This document shows, in pieces, positions 18,202 to 28,689 of a stretch of 64,000 nt of DNA. A model generated the notes under the pieces. It saw nothing but the letters and a program-made list of their open reading frames with translations, was not told the origin of the DNA and ran no database searches. The position numbers and the translations under genes were made by a program. The number at the start of each line of letters is the position of its first letter. The stretch's first letter is position 1. This DNA is from Collimonas sp. OK412 (GTDB taxonomy: Bacteria; Pseudomonadota; Gammaproteobacteria; Burkholderiales; Burkholderiaceae_D), in assembly GCF_900112135.1 (NCBI RefSeq), contig NZ_FOLC01000001.1:186001-250000 (forward strand), given 5' to 3'.

Positions 18202-18588
18202 ATGCAAGTGACTGTCAAACTACCCGATCACAAGAGCGAAGATTGCCGCGCCATCAGTTCCGTACTGGCGCGCGTAGGCGATAAATGGAGCGTGCTGATC
18301 ATCGTCCTGCTCGGCGACGGGCCAAAACGTTTCAATGAAATCAAGCGTGCCGTGGGCGGCATTTCGCAAAGAATGCTCACGCTTACGCTACGCGGACTGG
18401 AGCGGGACGGACTGGTGACGCGGACGCAGTTCCCGACAATCCCGCCGCGCGTCGACTATGAACTGACCGACCTCGGGCGTTCCTTATGGAGCGCTGTCGA
18501 ACCGCTTGGCGTGTGGGCGCGAGGACATGTGGGGCACATCACCAAGGCGCGTGCCGGGTTTGATGAAAAGGCCGATTTGCAAGAATAG
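18202..18588 (+). CDS. HxlR-family winged-helix transcriptional regulator
   Basis: 128 residues, the usual HxlR size. The fold is recognisable in VGDKWSVLIIVLLGDGPKRFNEIKRAVGGISQRMLTLTLR cut across the recognition helix, then ERDGLVTRTQFPTIPPRVDY as the wing and LTDLGRSLW. Cys15 near the N-terminus (EDCRAISS) sits where HypR/QorR-type members carry a redox- or electrophile-sensing Cys. With a divergent flavin/quinone reductase, a quinone- or disulfide-stress response is a reasonable inference. It is convergent with the downstream hydrolase. Confidence 0.9.
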   Translation: MQVTVKLPDHKSEDCRAISSVLARVGDKWSVLIIVLLGDGPKRFNEIKRAVGGISQRMLTLTLRGLERDGLVTRTQFPTIPPRVDYELTDLGRSLWSAVEPLGVWARGHVGHITKARAGFDEKADLQE

Positions 18589-18720
18589 CGTGAGGCAGGC
18601 CGGGCCGCCTGCCGCAGGCCCATGCTCGCAAATATATGCCCGTACAAACGCAAAAGCGCAAACAAGGACTGCGGCCGCCAGCGCCGCAGTGAACCAGCCC
18701 AGCCAGTCTATGCCAGGAGA

Positions 18721-19644
18721 TCAGCCGGTTTGCCGGAGGAACTGCAGGATAAGTGCGGCAATCTCGTCCGGCGCATCCTCCAGGCAATAATGGCCGACGC
18801 CGGCCAGTAGATGGATTGGCGCCGTCGGGAACAGCTCGCTGAATAACGGCAGGAAATGCTCCGCATGGAGCGTGCGGTCCGACGTTCCCCAGATGGCGAG
18901 CGCCGGCTTGGCGCGGATGGCAAGTTCGGCAGCTGCGCCTGGCGTCTCGAAGCGGTGCATGCCGGTGGCGAAACCCTTGGCCCAGCCGATTACGCCGAGG
19001 CAGTCGGCCGAATTGGCGAAGCGCGATCCGTAGGCGGAGAGCCAGGTGTCGGTGATCAGGGCGTGGTCCTCGAAGCCGTTCAGCTTCAGCGTGCTCAAGA
19101 TGTTGAAGCCGAGCTGCCCCAACACCGGTTCCAGGCTGCCATCCTGCTCGGCTTTTGCGATCCACTGGAACCACGGCGAGGCGCCGGCATTCGCGGTCAG
19201 CCGCTCGAAAAGATCCGCCTGGCCGAACGGGACCGGGCCATTGGCCGAGACCACGCGCAGGATGCGTCCCGGATGCCTGGCAGCCAGGCCCATGCCGACC
19301 GGGCCGCCGAAATCATGCATTACGAGGGTGATATTGCGCAGGTCGAGCGCGAGGACCAAGCGTTCCAGGTTGTCGATGTGATCCTGCAGCCAGTAGCTGC
19401 GGTGCTGCGGCGTCGCGCTCTTGCCGAAACCCATGTGGTCGGGGACGATCACCCGGTGGGCGCTGCTCAGCACTGGAACCAGGTGGCGGAACAGGTAACC
19501 CCAGGTCGGTTCGCCGTGAAGGCAAAGCACCACGTCAGCCTCGCGCGGGCCCTCGTCGACATAGTGCATCTGGAAACCGGGGGCATCGGTGAAGTGTGGT
19601 GCGAACGGGAAGCTGCCGTTGAAAGTGTCGTCGGGATGGGTCAT
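18721..19644 (-). CDS. Alpha/beta hydrolase, haloalkane dehalogenase-like
   Basis: 307 residues. HGEPTWGYLFRH gives the oxyanion and halide-binding block typical of haloalkane dehalogenases. LVMHDFGGPVG supplies an Asp nucleophile in place of the Ser of most hydrolases. Asp in WGTSDRTLH and His in GVGHYCLEDAP complete a triad. In the family this hydrolyses carbon-halogen bonds to alcohol and halide in the cytoplasm, but many relatives have unknown natural substrates. It is divergent from a second HxlR gene, with an inverted repeat between them. The ribosome-binding site (GAAAG) is weak. Confidence 0.82.
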   Translation of the reverse strand: MTHPDDTFNGSFPFAPHFTDAPGFQMHYVDEGPREADVVLCLHGEPTWGYLFRHLVPVLSSAHRVIVPDHMGFGKSATPQHRSYWLQDHIDNLERLVLALDLRNITLVMHDFGGPVGMGLAARHPGRILRVVSANGPVPFGQADLFERLTANAGASPWFQWIAKAEQDGSLEPVLGQLGFNILSTLKLNGFEDHALITDTWLSAYGSRFANSADCLGVIGWAKGFATGMHRFETPGAAAELAIRAKPALAIWGTSDRTLHAEHFLPLFSELFPTAPIHLLAGVGHYCLEDAPDEIAALILQFLRQTG

Positions 19645-19733
19645 GGGGAATTTCTTTCAAAGTCGTTGGCGAGAGGAGTTCAACAGGCTGTCTCAAATGA
19701 GGCGTGCTGCGGCATCGGAATCTCCGCACACAT

Positions 19734-19752
19734 TGGTTTCATATTGAAACCA
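19734..19752. promoter_or_regulatory. Perfect inverted repeat, candidate HxlR operator
   Basis: TGGTTTCA-TAT-TGAAACCA, an exact 8-bp dyad. It lies 90 bases from the hydrolase start and 89 bases before the HxlR start, in the AT-rich divergent region. Its size suits a dimeric winged-helix regulator. Confidence 0.55.
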
Positions 19753-19840
19753 GTTGATTTATATCAGACATGGTTTTATTATGCAACCATAAAATTCGCA
19801 CATGTTTATGCGTCACTGTCTAGGAAGAGAGAGATACACA

Positions 19841-20284
19841 ATGGTCAAGCGAACCAGCCACAAAGAGGCTAGCTGCCCGGTCGCAAGGCCGCTGGACGCG
19901 ATCGGCGACTGGTGGTCGCTGCTCATCGTCCGCGATGCTTTCGACGGCTTGCGGCGCTTTGGCGAATTCCAGAAAAACCTGGGCCTGGCAAAGAACATCT
20001 TGTCTGCCCGGCTGCGTAACCTGGTGGAGCACGGCATCCTGGAAACCGTGCCGGCGTCAGACGGCAGCGCTTACCAGGAGTACGTGCTGACCGAGAAGGG
20101 GCGAGGACTTTTTCCGCTGCTGGTGGCCTTGCGGCAATGGGGCGAAGATTATTTCTTCGATCCTGACGAAGCCCATGTGAGCCTGGTCGATGTCAAGCGC
20201 GGGCAGCCGGTCCGCAGGCTGGAACTGCGGTCTCACGATGGACGCCTGCTGGGGCCGGAAGATACGGTGGTGAAGTTTTCATGA
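19841..20284 (+). CDS. HxlR-family winged-helix transcriptional regulator
   Basis: 147 residues from the chosen ATG. CPVARPLDAIGDWWSLLIVR is the HxlR signature with its N-terminal Cys, and FQKNLGLAKNILSARLRNLV is the recognition helix. EYVLTEKGRGLFPLL follows, and the longer C-terminal tail is rich in charged residues (SLVDVKRGQPVRRLELRSHD). An ATG 39 bases upstream is in frame, but AAGAGAGAG precedes 19841. It probably represses or activates the divergent dehalogenase-like hydrolase. It is convergent with the tRNA gene. Confidence 0.9.
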   Translation: MVKRTSHKEASCPVARPLDAIGDWWSLLIVRDAFDGLRRFGEFQKNLGLAKNILSARLRNLVEHGILETVPASDGSAYQEYVLTEKGRGLFPLLVALRQWGEDYFFDPDEAHVSLVDVKRGQPVRRLELRSHDGRLLGPEDTVVKFS

Positions 20285-20324
20285 TCGGGGACATGGGCAG
20301 GCAGGTCATGGACTGTCCGCCGAA

Positions 20325-20361
20325 ATAAAAATGCCGTGTACATCAGGATGTACACGGCATT
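20325..20361 (-). terminator. Intrinsic terminator of the tRNA-Pro gene
   Basis: AATGCCGTGTACATC at 20330-20344 pairs exactly with 20347-20361. Read on the minus strand, the hairpin is followed by TTTTTATTT. It may also stop the convergent HxlR transcript. Confidence 0.85.
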
Positions 20362-20403
20362 CTAAGCGGCTCGCGGATACTCACGCTAACTCATTGATTT
20401 TAT

Positions 20404-20480
<77 letters not shown>

Positions 20481-20485
20481 ACAAG

Positions 20486-20502
20486 CCTGATATTATATCA
20501 GG
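20486..20502 (-). promoter_or_regulatory. Promoter -10 box of tRNA-Pro inside a palindrome
   Basis: On the minus strand TATAAT occupies 20492-20497, 11 bases before the tRNA 5' end. It sits within CCTGATAT-T-ATATCAGG (plus-strand reading), a perfect 8-bp dyad. I see no good -35 hexamer. Confidence 0.55.
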
Positions 20503-20650
20503 GCTAGTTGCTTTGTTACTCACCGAGAACAGAGAAATTTTATAAAATTTTCCCACCGATTGTCAGGCGGATTGCGCAGCTCCTTGCCGAAACTTGCGTT
20601 TCCGGCGGGCGCTGTGCTGGTCCGGGCGGCGATCCTCACCAAAAAATCCT

Positions 20651-21772
20651 ATGCCGATAAAAATCAGCCAGCAGTTTGACGCCGCCGCCATTGAAGTGGT
20701 GCGCGCGGATAGTCCTCAGCAAATCGAATTGAAAATCCGCAAGGATTCGCACGCGGATTTCACCCAATGGTTCTATTTCCGCCTGCAGGGCGCGCGCGAT
20801 GAAGACTGCACCATCCGCTTCCTCAACGCCGGCGCCACGACCTATCCCAAGGGCTGGGAAAATTACCAGGCGGTGGCCAGCTACGACCGTGAAAACTGGT
20901 TCCGCGTGCCGACCAGCTTCGACGGCCAGGTCATGACCATCAGCCATACGCCGGACTACGACAGCGTCTATTACGCCTACTTTGAACCGTACTCCTGGGA
21001 GCGCCACCTGGCGCTGCTGGGGCAGGCCGAGCAGTCGCCGCTGGCGCGCGTGCTGGATATCGGCAGCACGGTCGACGGCCGCGACATGAATGTGCTGGTG
21101 ATCGGCAATCCTGACGCTGCCAAGAAAGTCTGGGTCATCGCTCGCCAGCATCCGGGCGAGACCATGGCGGAATGGTTTGTCGAAGGCATGGTCGACGCCT
21201 TGCTGGACAGCGCCAATCCGCTGGCGACCAAGGTATTGCAGCATGCGGTGTTCTACATCGTGCCGAACATGAACCCGGACGGCTCGGTGCGCGGCAACCT
21301 GCGCACCAACGCTGCCGGCGCCAACCTGAACCGCGAGTGGATGACGCCGTCGCTGGAGCGCAGCCCTGAGGTCTATGCGGTCAAGAACAAGATCCATGAA
21401 ACCGGCTGCGACCTGTTCCTCGACGTGCACGGCGACGAGGCGTTGCCGTACGTGTTTGTGGCGGGATCGGAAATGCTGGAAGACTTCAGTCCGCAGCAGG
21501 GCGCGGAGCAGCAGAAATTCATCGATGATTTCCTGCGCGCCAGCCCGGATTTCCAGGCTGAATACGGTTATGCGGCGAGCAAGTACAGCAGCGACGTGCT
21601 GACCCTGGCGTCCAAATATATCGGCCACACCTTCAAGTGCGTGTCGCTGACCCTGGAGCTGCCGTTCAAGGACAACGTCAACCTGCCGGATGCGCAGGTC
21701 GGCTGGGATGGCGCGCGCAGCGCCCGCCTGGGCGAGGTGGTGCTGCAGCCGATCTTGCGGGCGTTTGAATAA
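20651..21772 (+). CDS. M14-family zinc carboxypeptidase (cytosolic carboxypeptidase-like)
   Basis: 373 residues. An N-terminal beta domain (about 1-110, with HADFTQWFYFRLQGARDEDC) precedes the peptidase, as in eukaryotic-type cytosolic carboxypeptidases of the M14 family. The zinc ligands are His and Glu of RQHPGETMAEWF and His of LDVHGDEALPY. NPDGSVRGNLRTNAAGANLN and REW give substrate binding, and Glu of LTLELPFKD is catalytic. There is no signal peptide, so it is cytoplasmic. These enzymes trim C-terminal residues or amide-linked amino acids; the bacterial substrate is unknown. The frame extends 57 bases upstream, but the homologous N-terminus begins at MPIKISQQFD. Confidence 0.88.
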   Translation: MPIKISQQFDAAAIEVVRADSPQQIELKIRKDSHADFTQWFYFRLQGARDEDCTIRFLNAGATTYPKGWENYQAVASYDRENWFRVPTSFDGQVMTISHTPDYDSVYYAYFEPYSWERHLALLGQAEQSPLARVLDIGSTVDGRDMNVLVIGNPDAAKKVWVIARQHPGETMAEWFVEGMVDALLDSANPLATKVLQHAVFYIVPNMNPDGSVRGNLRTNAAGANLNREWMTPSLERSPEVYAVKNKIHETGCDLFLDVHGDEALPYVFVAGSEMLEDFSPQQGAEQQKFIDDFLRASPDFQAEYGYAASKYSSDVLTLASKYIGHTFKCVSLTLELPFKDNVNLPDAQVGWDGARSARLGEVVLQPILRAFE

Positions 21773-21800
21773 CTCGCAATCTTGTTTTCCGTTGTAAAGA

Positions 21801-21832
21801 AGCCGGGCATGTCAGACATGCCCGGCTTTTTT
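21801..21832 (+). terminator. Intrinsic terminator after the M14 carboxypeptidase gene
   Basis: AGCCGGGCATGTC at 21801-21813 pairs with 21815-21827 and is followed by a run of six T. It separates the convergent carboxypeptidase and pirin genes. Confidence 0.9.
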
Positions 21833-21849
21833 CATGCAACGGCCGGCTG

Positions 21850-22722
21850 TCAGGCCGGTTCAGCTATCCGCGCAAAGCGCCCGCTATTGAAGTCGGCGAT
21901 CGCCTGGGCGATTTCTTCCTGGCTGTTCATGACGAACGGGCCATGGCCGACGATCGCTTCATCGATCGGCTCGCCGCTCAGCACCAGCACCACGGCGTCG
22001 TTGTTGGCTTCGATATCGACGCTGTTGCCATCGTTGTCGAGCAACACCATTTGCGCTTCACGCGCCACGGTTTCGCCGTTGACCAGCACGGTTCCGCGCA
22101 GCACCACCAGGGCCGAATGCCAGCCGGCGGGCAGCGACAGCCTGGTGCTGCCGCCCTGGTTCAGGCGCATGTCCCACACGTTCATCGGCGTGAAGGTATG
22201 GGCCGGACCTGCCTGGCCGTCGAACTCGCCGGCGATCACGCGCACGCTGCCGGCGCCGCCGGGCAGGGCCACGGCCGGGATGTCGCGGTCGGCGATGGCT
22301 TGGTAGCCGGGCGCCGTCATCTTGTCCTTGGCCGGCAGGTTCACCCACAGCTGCACCATTTCCAGCGTGCCGCCGGAGCGGGTGAAGGCTTCCGAGTGGA
22401 ACTCCTGGTGCAGGATGCCGCTGCCGGCGGTCATCCATTGCACGTCGCCGGGACCGATCACGCCGCCGCGGCCGGTCGAGTCGCGGTGCTCCACTTCGCC
22501 CTTGTAGACGATCGTCACGGTTTCGAAGCCGCGATGCGGATGCGAACCGACGCCGCGTGGGCGAGTGGCCGGGCGGAACTCGGCAGGGCCGGCGTAATCG
22601 AGCAGCAGGAACGGGCTCAGCTGCTTGCCGTGGCTGGTGTAAGAGAACATCGAGCGAGCAGGAAAACCGTCGCCGACCCAATGTTGGCGAGGTGCGCTGT
22701 AGACGCCGAGGACTTTTTTCAT
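21850..22722 (-). CDS. Pirin family protein (YhhW/quercetinase-like)
   Basis: 290 residues, the second pirin in the window. SHPHRGFETVTIVYKGEVEH, VQWMTAGSGILHQEFHSE and PAGWHSALVVLRGTVLVNGE mark the two cupin halves. The His/His/His/Glu metal set of active quercetin 2,3-dioxygenases appears intact in the first half. It differs clearly from the pirin at 16576-17409. AAGGAGTCGTTC precedes the ATG. It is divergent from a LysR regulator, with an inverted repeat in its leader, the arrangement of a LysR-controlled single-gene target. Confidence 0.92.
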   Translation of the reverse strand: MKKVLGVYSAPRQHWVGDGFPARSMFSYTSHGKQLSPFLLLDYAGPAEFRPATRPRGVGSHPHRGFETVTIVYKGEVEHRDSTGRGGVIGPGDVQWMTAGSGILHQEFHSEAFTRSGGTLEMVQLWVNLPAKDKMTAPGYQAIADRDIPAVALPGGAGSVRVIAGEFDGQAGPAHTFTPMNVWDMRLNQGGSTRLSLPAGWHSALVVLRGTVLVNGETVAREAQMVLLDNDGNSVDIEANNDAVVLVLSGEPIDEAIVGHGPFVMNSQEEIAQAIADFNSGRFARIAEPA

Positions 22723-22740
22723 GAACGACTCCTTGTGTAG

Positions 22741-22757
22741 GCAACAAAATTTGTTGC
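22741..22757. promoter_or_regulatory. Perfect inverted repeat, candidate LysR/pirin operator
   Basis: GCAACAAA-A-TTTGTTGC is an exact 8-bp dyad about 18 bases upstream of the pirin start and 100 bases upstream of the divergent LysR start. Confidence 0.55.
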
Positions 22758-22857
22758 TGGTAGTAGATTAATACAGGGACAATGCGAGCGGTAGTATGTA
22801 AAATCGGTCATCAGCGTCCTATTTGGTGAACGATGAGGTATTTATGCAAGGCTTGCC

Positions 22858-23763
22858 ATGCAGGATTTGAACGATCTCTATTATTACGTCCAGGTGGTCG
22901 ACCACGGCGGTTTTGCACCGGCAGGGCGGGCCCTGGGCATGCCGAAATCCAAGCTGAGCCGGCGCCTGCTGCTGCTCGAGGAGCGGCTGGGCGTGCGGCT
23001 GGTCCAGCGCACCACCCGGCAGTTTTCCGTGACTGAAGTCGGGCAGTCTTATTACGAACATTGCAAGGCGATGCTGGTGGAAGCCGACGCCGCGCAGGAC
23101 GCCATCGAGCTGACCCGCGGCGAGCCGCGCGGCGTCGTTCGGCTGACTTGCCCGGTGGCGTTGCTGCATGCGCATGTGGATGTGATGCTGGCCGATTTCA
23201 TGACAGCCAATCCGCGCGTGACGGTATTGCTGGAAGCGACCAACCGCCGGGTCGATGTCGTTGCTGAAGCGGTGGATATCGCGATCCGGGTGCGGCCGCC
23301 GCCGATTCCCGACAGCGACCTGGTGCTGCGGGTGCTGGCTGACCGCAGCCAGTGCCTGGTCGCCAGCCCGCTATTGCTGAAGAGCCGGCAGCTGCCGATG
23401 TCGCCTGCCGACCTGAGCAGCTGGCCGAGCCTGGGCCTGGGGACGGCGCAGCAAAACCATGTCTGGACCCTGTACGGGCCGGACGGCGCCCAGGCCGCGA
23501 TCCATCACACGCCGCGTTTTGTCACCGGCGACATGGTGGCCTTGCTGCGGGCGGCGGTGGCCGGCGTCGGCATCGTGCAGCTGCCGACCATGATGATCCG
23601 CGAACAGGTGGCGCAAGGCACGCTGCTGCATGTGCTGGACGACTGGCGGCCGCGGCCTGAGATCATCCATGTGGTGTTCCCGTCGCGGCGCGGCCTGCTG
23701 CCGCTGGTGCGGACTTTGATCGATTACCTGGTGCAGCGTTTCCAGGCTTTGAAAGAAGACTAA
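22858..23763 (+). CDS. LysR-family transcriptional regulator
   Basis: 301 residues. The N-terminal winged helix-turn-helix is LNDLYYYVQVVDHGGFAPAG followed by PKSKLSRRLLLLEERLGVRL and QRTTRQFSVTEVG. The C-terminal half is a substrate-binding-type effector domain (VDIAIRVRPPPIPDSDLVLR, AAVAGVGIVQLP). It is divergent from the pirin gene, its probable target. The leaderless-looking region before the ATG shows little Shine-Dalgarno similarity, so the start is supported by family alignment rather than by the site. Confidence 0.93.
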   Translation: MQDLNDLYYYVQVVDHGGFAPAGRALGMPKSKLSRRLLLLEERLGVRLVQRTTRQFSVTEVGQSYYEHCKAMLVEADAAQDAIELTRGEPRGVVRLTCPVALLHAHVDVMLADFMTANPRVTVLLEATNRRVDVVAEAVDIAIRVRPPPIPDSDLVLRVLADRSQCLVASPLLLKSRQLPMSPADLSSWPSLGLGTAQQNHVWTLYGPDGAQAAIHHTPRFVTGDMVALLRAAVAGVGIVQLPTMMIREQVAQGTLLHVLDDWRPRPEIIHVVFPSRRGLLPLVRTLIDYLVQRFQALKED

Positions 23764-23798
23764 GCCGGCCTGGACGAGCGTTGCGGATTGCTTCCGGT

Positions 23799-25055
23799 TT
23801 AGTGGAAGTGCGCCGAGCCGCCGGGCGGCGTGTCGTCAGGCATTTCCGGATGCACCAGGTCGCCTTCGCGGTCCGGGTAGAGCGGAGTGCCGCAATCATC
23901 GCAAAATTCCATCGCAAACAGTTCTGCATGGCGCTGGATGTCATCGATGCCGCATTCGCGCAGCAGGCTCAGGATCTGTTCCAGCGGCGTTTCCGGCTCG
24001 GCGCTGGCGGCGTCGCTGTCGCTGGCGCGGCTGACGATTTCTTCGTTGGCTTCTTCCGGGCCGTACAGCGGCCACACTACACCGTAGATCACTTCGTTGG
24101 TCTGGCCCAGCGAGAAGCCGATGCGGTACTCGTCAACCCGGCCGCTTTCCGGCTGTTCGCTGAAACGGCCGATGCTGGCGTGCAGGTCTTTGGAGGCGAT
24201 GTCGAGCGTATGCGACAGGTAGTAGCTGGCGGCGCGCAGGGAAGCGGGGCGGATCTGCAGGTCGGCTTCGCGGCAGGCGGCGAAATACGCTTCCGGCAGC
24301 AACAGCTGGATGCCGCAGCCCGGCAGCAGGCGCGTCATGTTGGGCGTGACCTGGTTGCGCCATTGTTCCAGCGCCTGCTCCTTGTCGGCGGCGATGTGGC
24401 CGACCTGGCCATGCATCATTTGCCAGCGGAACAGCGGCATGCCGCTGGGCGCCACCAGTGCTGCCAGCAGGTAGCGGGTGTCTGCCAGGAACGGCGCGGT
24501 CTGCGGCTGGTCGGCGGGACTGCGCACCGGCGCCGCGGTCAGCGCCGCGTGCGACAGCTGCTGCAGCAGGGCGAAGGTTTCGCTGTGGCTGCGCGGCAGC
24601 TGGTCGATCGCATACAGCGTCGGCACGATGGCGGTCATGACTTCCGGCGCCAGGATATGGGCGTGCAGATGGGCGCCGAGGGTCAGCATGACGTCGCTTG
24701 GAATCGGTCCTGAACCGATCGAAAAGCGGGTCCATGCCAGCAGCGGGATGCCGACCAGCAGGCAGTCGTACTGCTGGCCCTGGTAGTCGATGGTGCTCGA
24801 TTCGCTGCAGGCTTCGACCACGTCCATCAAGGCATCGTAGGCGTCGGGCTGGGCCGGGAACAGCTGTTCCAGCGCACCGTCGATGGGTTCCTGGTGGCGC
24901 GCCTTGAAATGCTTGTTGAGCAAGGCTTCAATCTCGCGTTCCCATGCGCGCTCCTCAAGACGGCTGGAGGCTTGTATCAATGCTTGCGCCAGCTCGGCCA
25001 GGCGATGGCTGTCGGCGGAAGATTTACGGGAAGGTTTTTTTGACGGACGGCGCAT
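23799..25055 (-). CDS. DUF2863 family protein
   Basis: 418 residues, resembling the DUF2863 proteins of Burkholderiales, whose function is unknown. The N-terminus is basic (MRRPSKKPSRKSS). The body is rich in helices, with LTLGAHLHAHILAPEVMTAI and YYLSHTLDIASKDLHASIG. Near the C-terminus MEFCDDCGTPLYPDREGD contains a CxxC pair that could bind zinc, and the protein ends in SAHFH. The frame continues upstream to a GTG at 25082, but the ATG at 25055 gives the conserved basic start. No membrane segment or signal peptide is visible. Confidence 0.82.
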   Translation of the reverse strand: MRRPSKKPSRKSSADSHRLAELAQALIQASSRLEERAWEREIEALLNKHFKARHQEPIDGALEQLFPAQPDAYDALMDVVEACSESSTIDYQGQQYDCLLVGIPLLAWTRFSIGSGPIPSDVMLTLGAHLHAHILAPEVMTAIVPTLYAIDQLPRSHSETFALLQQLSHAALTAAPVRSPADQPQTAPFLADTRYLLAALVAPSGMPLFRWQMMHGQVGHIAADKEQALEQWRNQVTPNMTRLLPGCGIQLLLPEAYFAACREADLQIRPASLRAASYYLSHTLDIASKDLHASIGRFSEQPESGRVDEYRIGFSLGQTNEVIYGVVWPLYGPEEANEEIVSRASDSDAASAEPETPLEQILSLLRECGIDDIQRHAELFAMEFCDDCGTPLYPDREGDLVHPEMPDDTPPGGSAHFH

Positions 25056-25405
25056 AGTGGATAGAGTAAGGGCTGACAACACAAAGTCAATGTCTTACTG
25101 CGCGACCGTAGCGGATGCTCGCATCCAATGCCCGGCAACCGAGATGCTCACATATCCTCGCTGGATATGCTCCGCTGTTCTGCGCTGCCTTCTGGCCTAC
25201 GACCGCTTGCTGTGAGTTTTTCTGGGACTCAAAGGCAGGAAGACTGCTAGCTTCTATTGTAGTGGATTTAACGCCATGTGGAATAACTACCTTGGATAAC
25301 CGTGCATCCGTCCAGAAATGAAAAAACGCCGGTCTGGCCGGCGTTTTGAGGTACTTCCGACTGCCTGTCCGCCGCCGGTACAGATGGCGGCGGGCAGGGC
25401 GGTTG
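25056..25405. other. Intergenic region between the DUF2863 gene and acnA
   Basis: About 350 bases. Apart from the acnA terminator at 25321-25347 and whatever promoter the DUF2863 gene uses, I see no gene or repeat here. Confidence 0.5.
25321..25347 (-). terminator. Intrinsic terminator of acnA
   Basis: On the minus strand AAAACGCCGG, loop CCAGA, CCGGCGTTTT with a further T-run. The arms are 25323-25332 and 25338-25347. Confidence 0.88.
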
Positions 25406-28129
<2,724 letters not shown>

Positions 28130-28154
28130 GATTTCTCCTGGGTTTTCAGTTTAA

Positions 28155-28640
28155 TTACAAGCTATGTGCCGGATCAACAGGTGCGGCAGCCGGCATGGAT
28201 TCTTGCGCTGCCGATTTGCATTCGTTCGCCAGTTGATGTCCTGTTTTTGAATCAAGCAAAATGCCCTTGGCCGGGATGCCGATCCAGAGCAGGCCGTATT
28301 TGCGGTTTTCAAAGCGGTTGGCGCCGGTGGTGGTCGGCACGCGCGACAGGCGGTGCAGGGTTTTGCCCCAGCGTAGTGCGATGTGCTTGTCGTCTTCAGC
28401 GTTGGTGAAAATTGTCAGGCTGTTGCCGAGCTCGCATTTGTAATCGACCGAAACTGCAGTCTTGACGTCCGGCGTGCCTTCATCTTCGCCGTCGTCGGCT
28501 TCTGCCGGCGCTGCTTTTGCCGCCGGCTTCTTGGCGGATTTCTTGACGGTTTTCTTGGCGCTGGTCTGGGCTTGCACCTGCGGTGCTGCAACTGCCAGGC
28601 TGGCGCACAGCAAAACTAAAATAGACAGACTCTTTTTCAT
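28155..28640 (-). CDS. Secreted protein with MliC-like (C-type lysozyme inhibitor) domain
   Basis: 161 residues. A signal peptide (MKKSLSILVLLCASLAVAA, likely cut after VQAQ) is followed by a Lys/Ala-rich stretch with acidic DDGEDEG. A domain of about 75 residues matches the MliC pattern: VDYKCELGNSLTIFT, LHRLSRVPTTTGANRFEN, GLLWIGIPAKGILLD and NECKSA, with two Cys that probably form the family disulfide. MliC proteins protect peptidoglycan from host or environmental lysozymes. The Trp and spacing fit, but the strand after LLW is divergent, so inhibition is an inference. An ATG six bases upstream is also possible; GGAG is better spaced for 28640. Confidence 0.68.
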   Translation of the reverse strand: MKKSLSILVLLCASLAVAAPQVQAQTSAKKTVKKSAKKPAAKAAPAEADDGEDEGTPDVKTAVSVDYKCELGNSLTIFTNAEDDKHIALRWGKTLHRLSRVPTTTGANRFENRKYGLLWIGIPAKGILLDSKTGHQLANECKSAAQESMPAAAPVDPAHSL

Positions 28641-28689
28641 TTCCATTGCTCCATGATGCATCCCGCTGTCTTGGCAACGCGGGGCGCGG

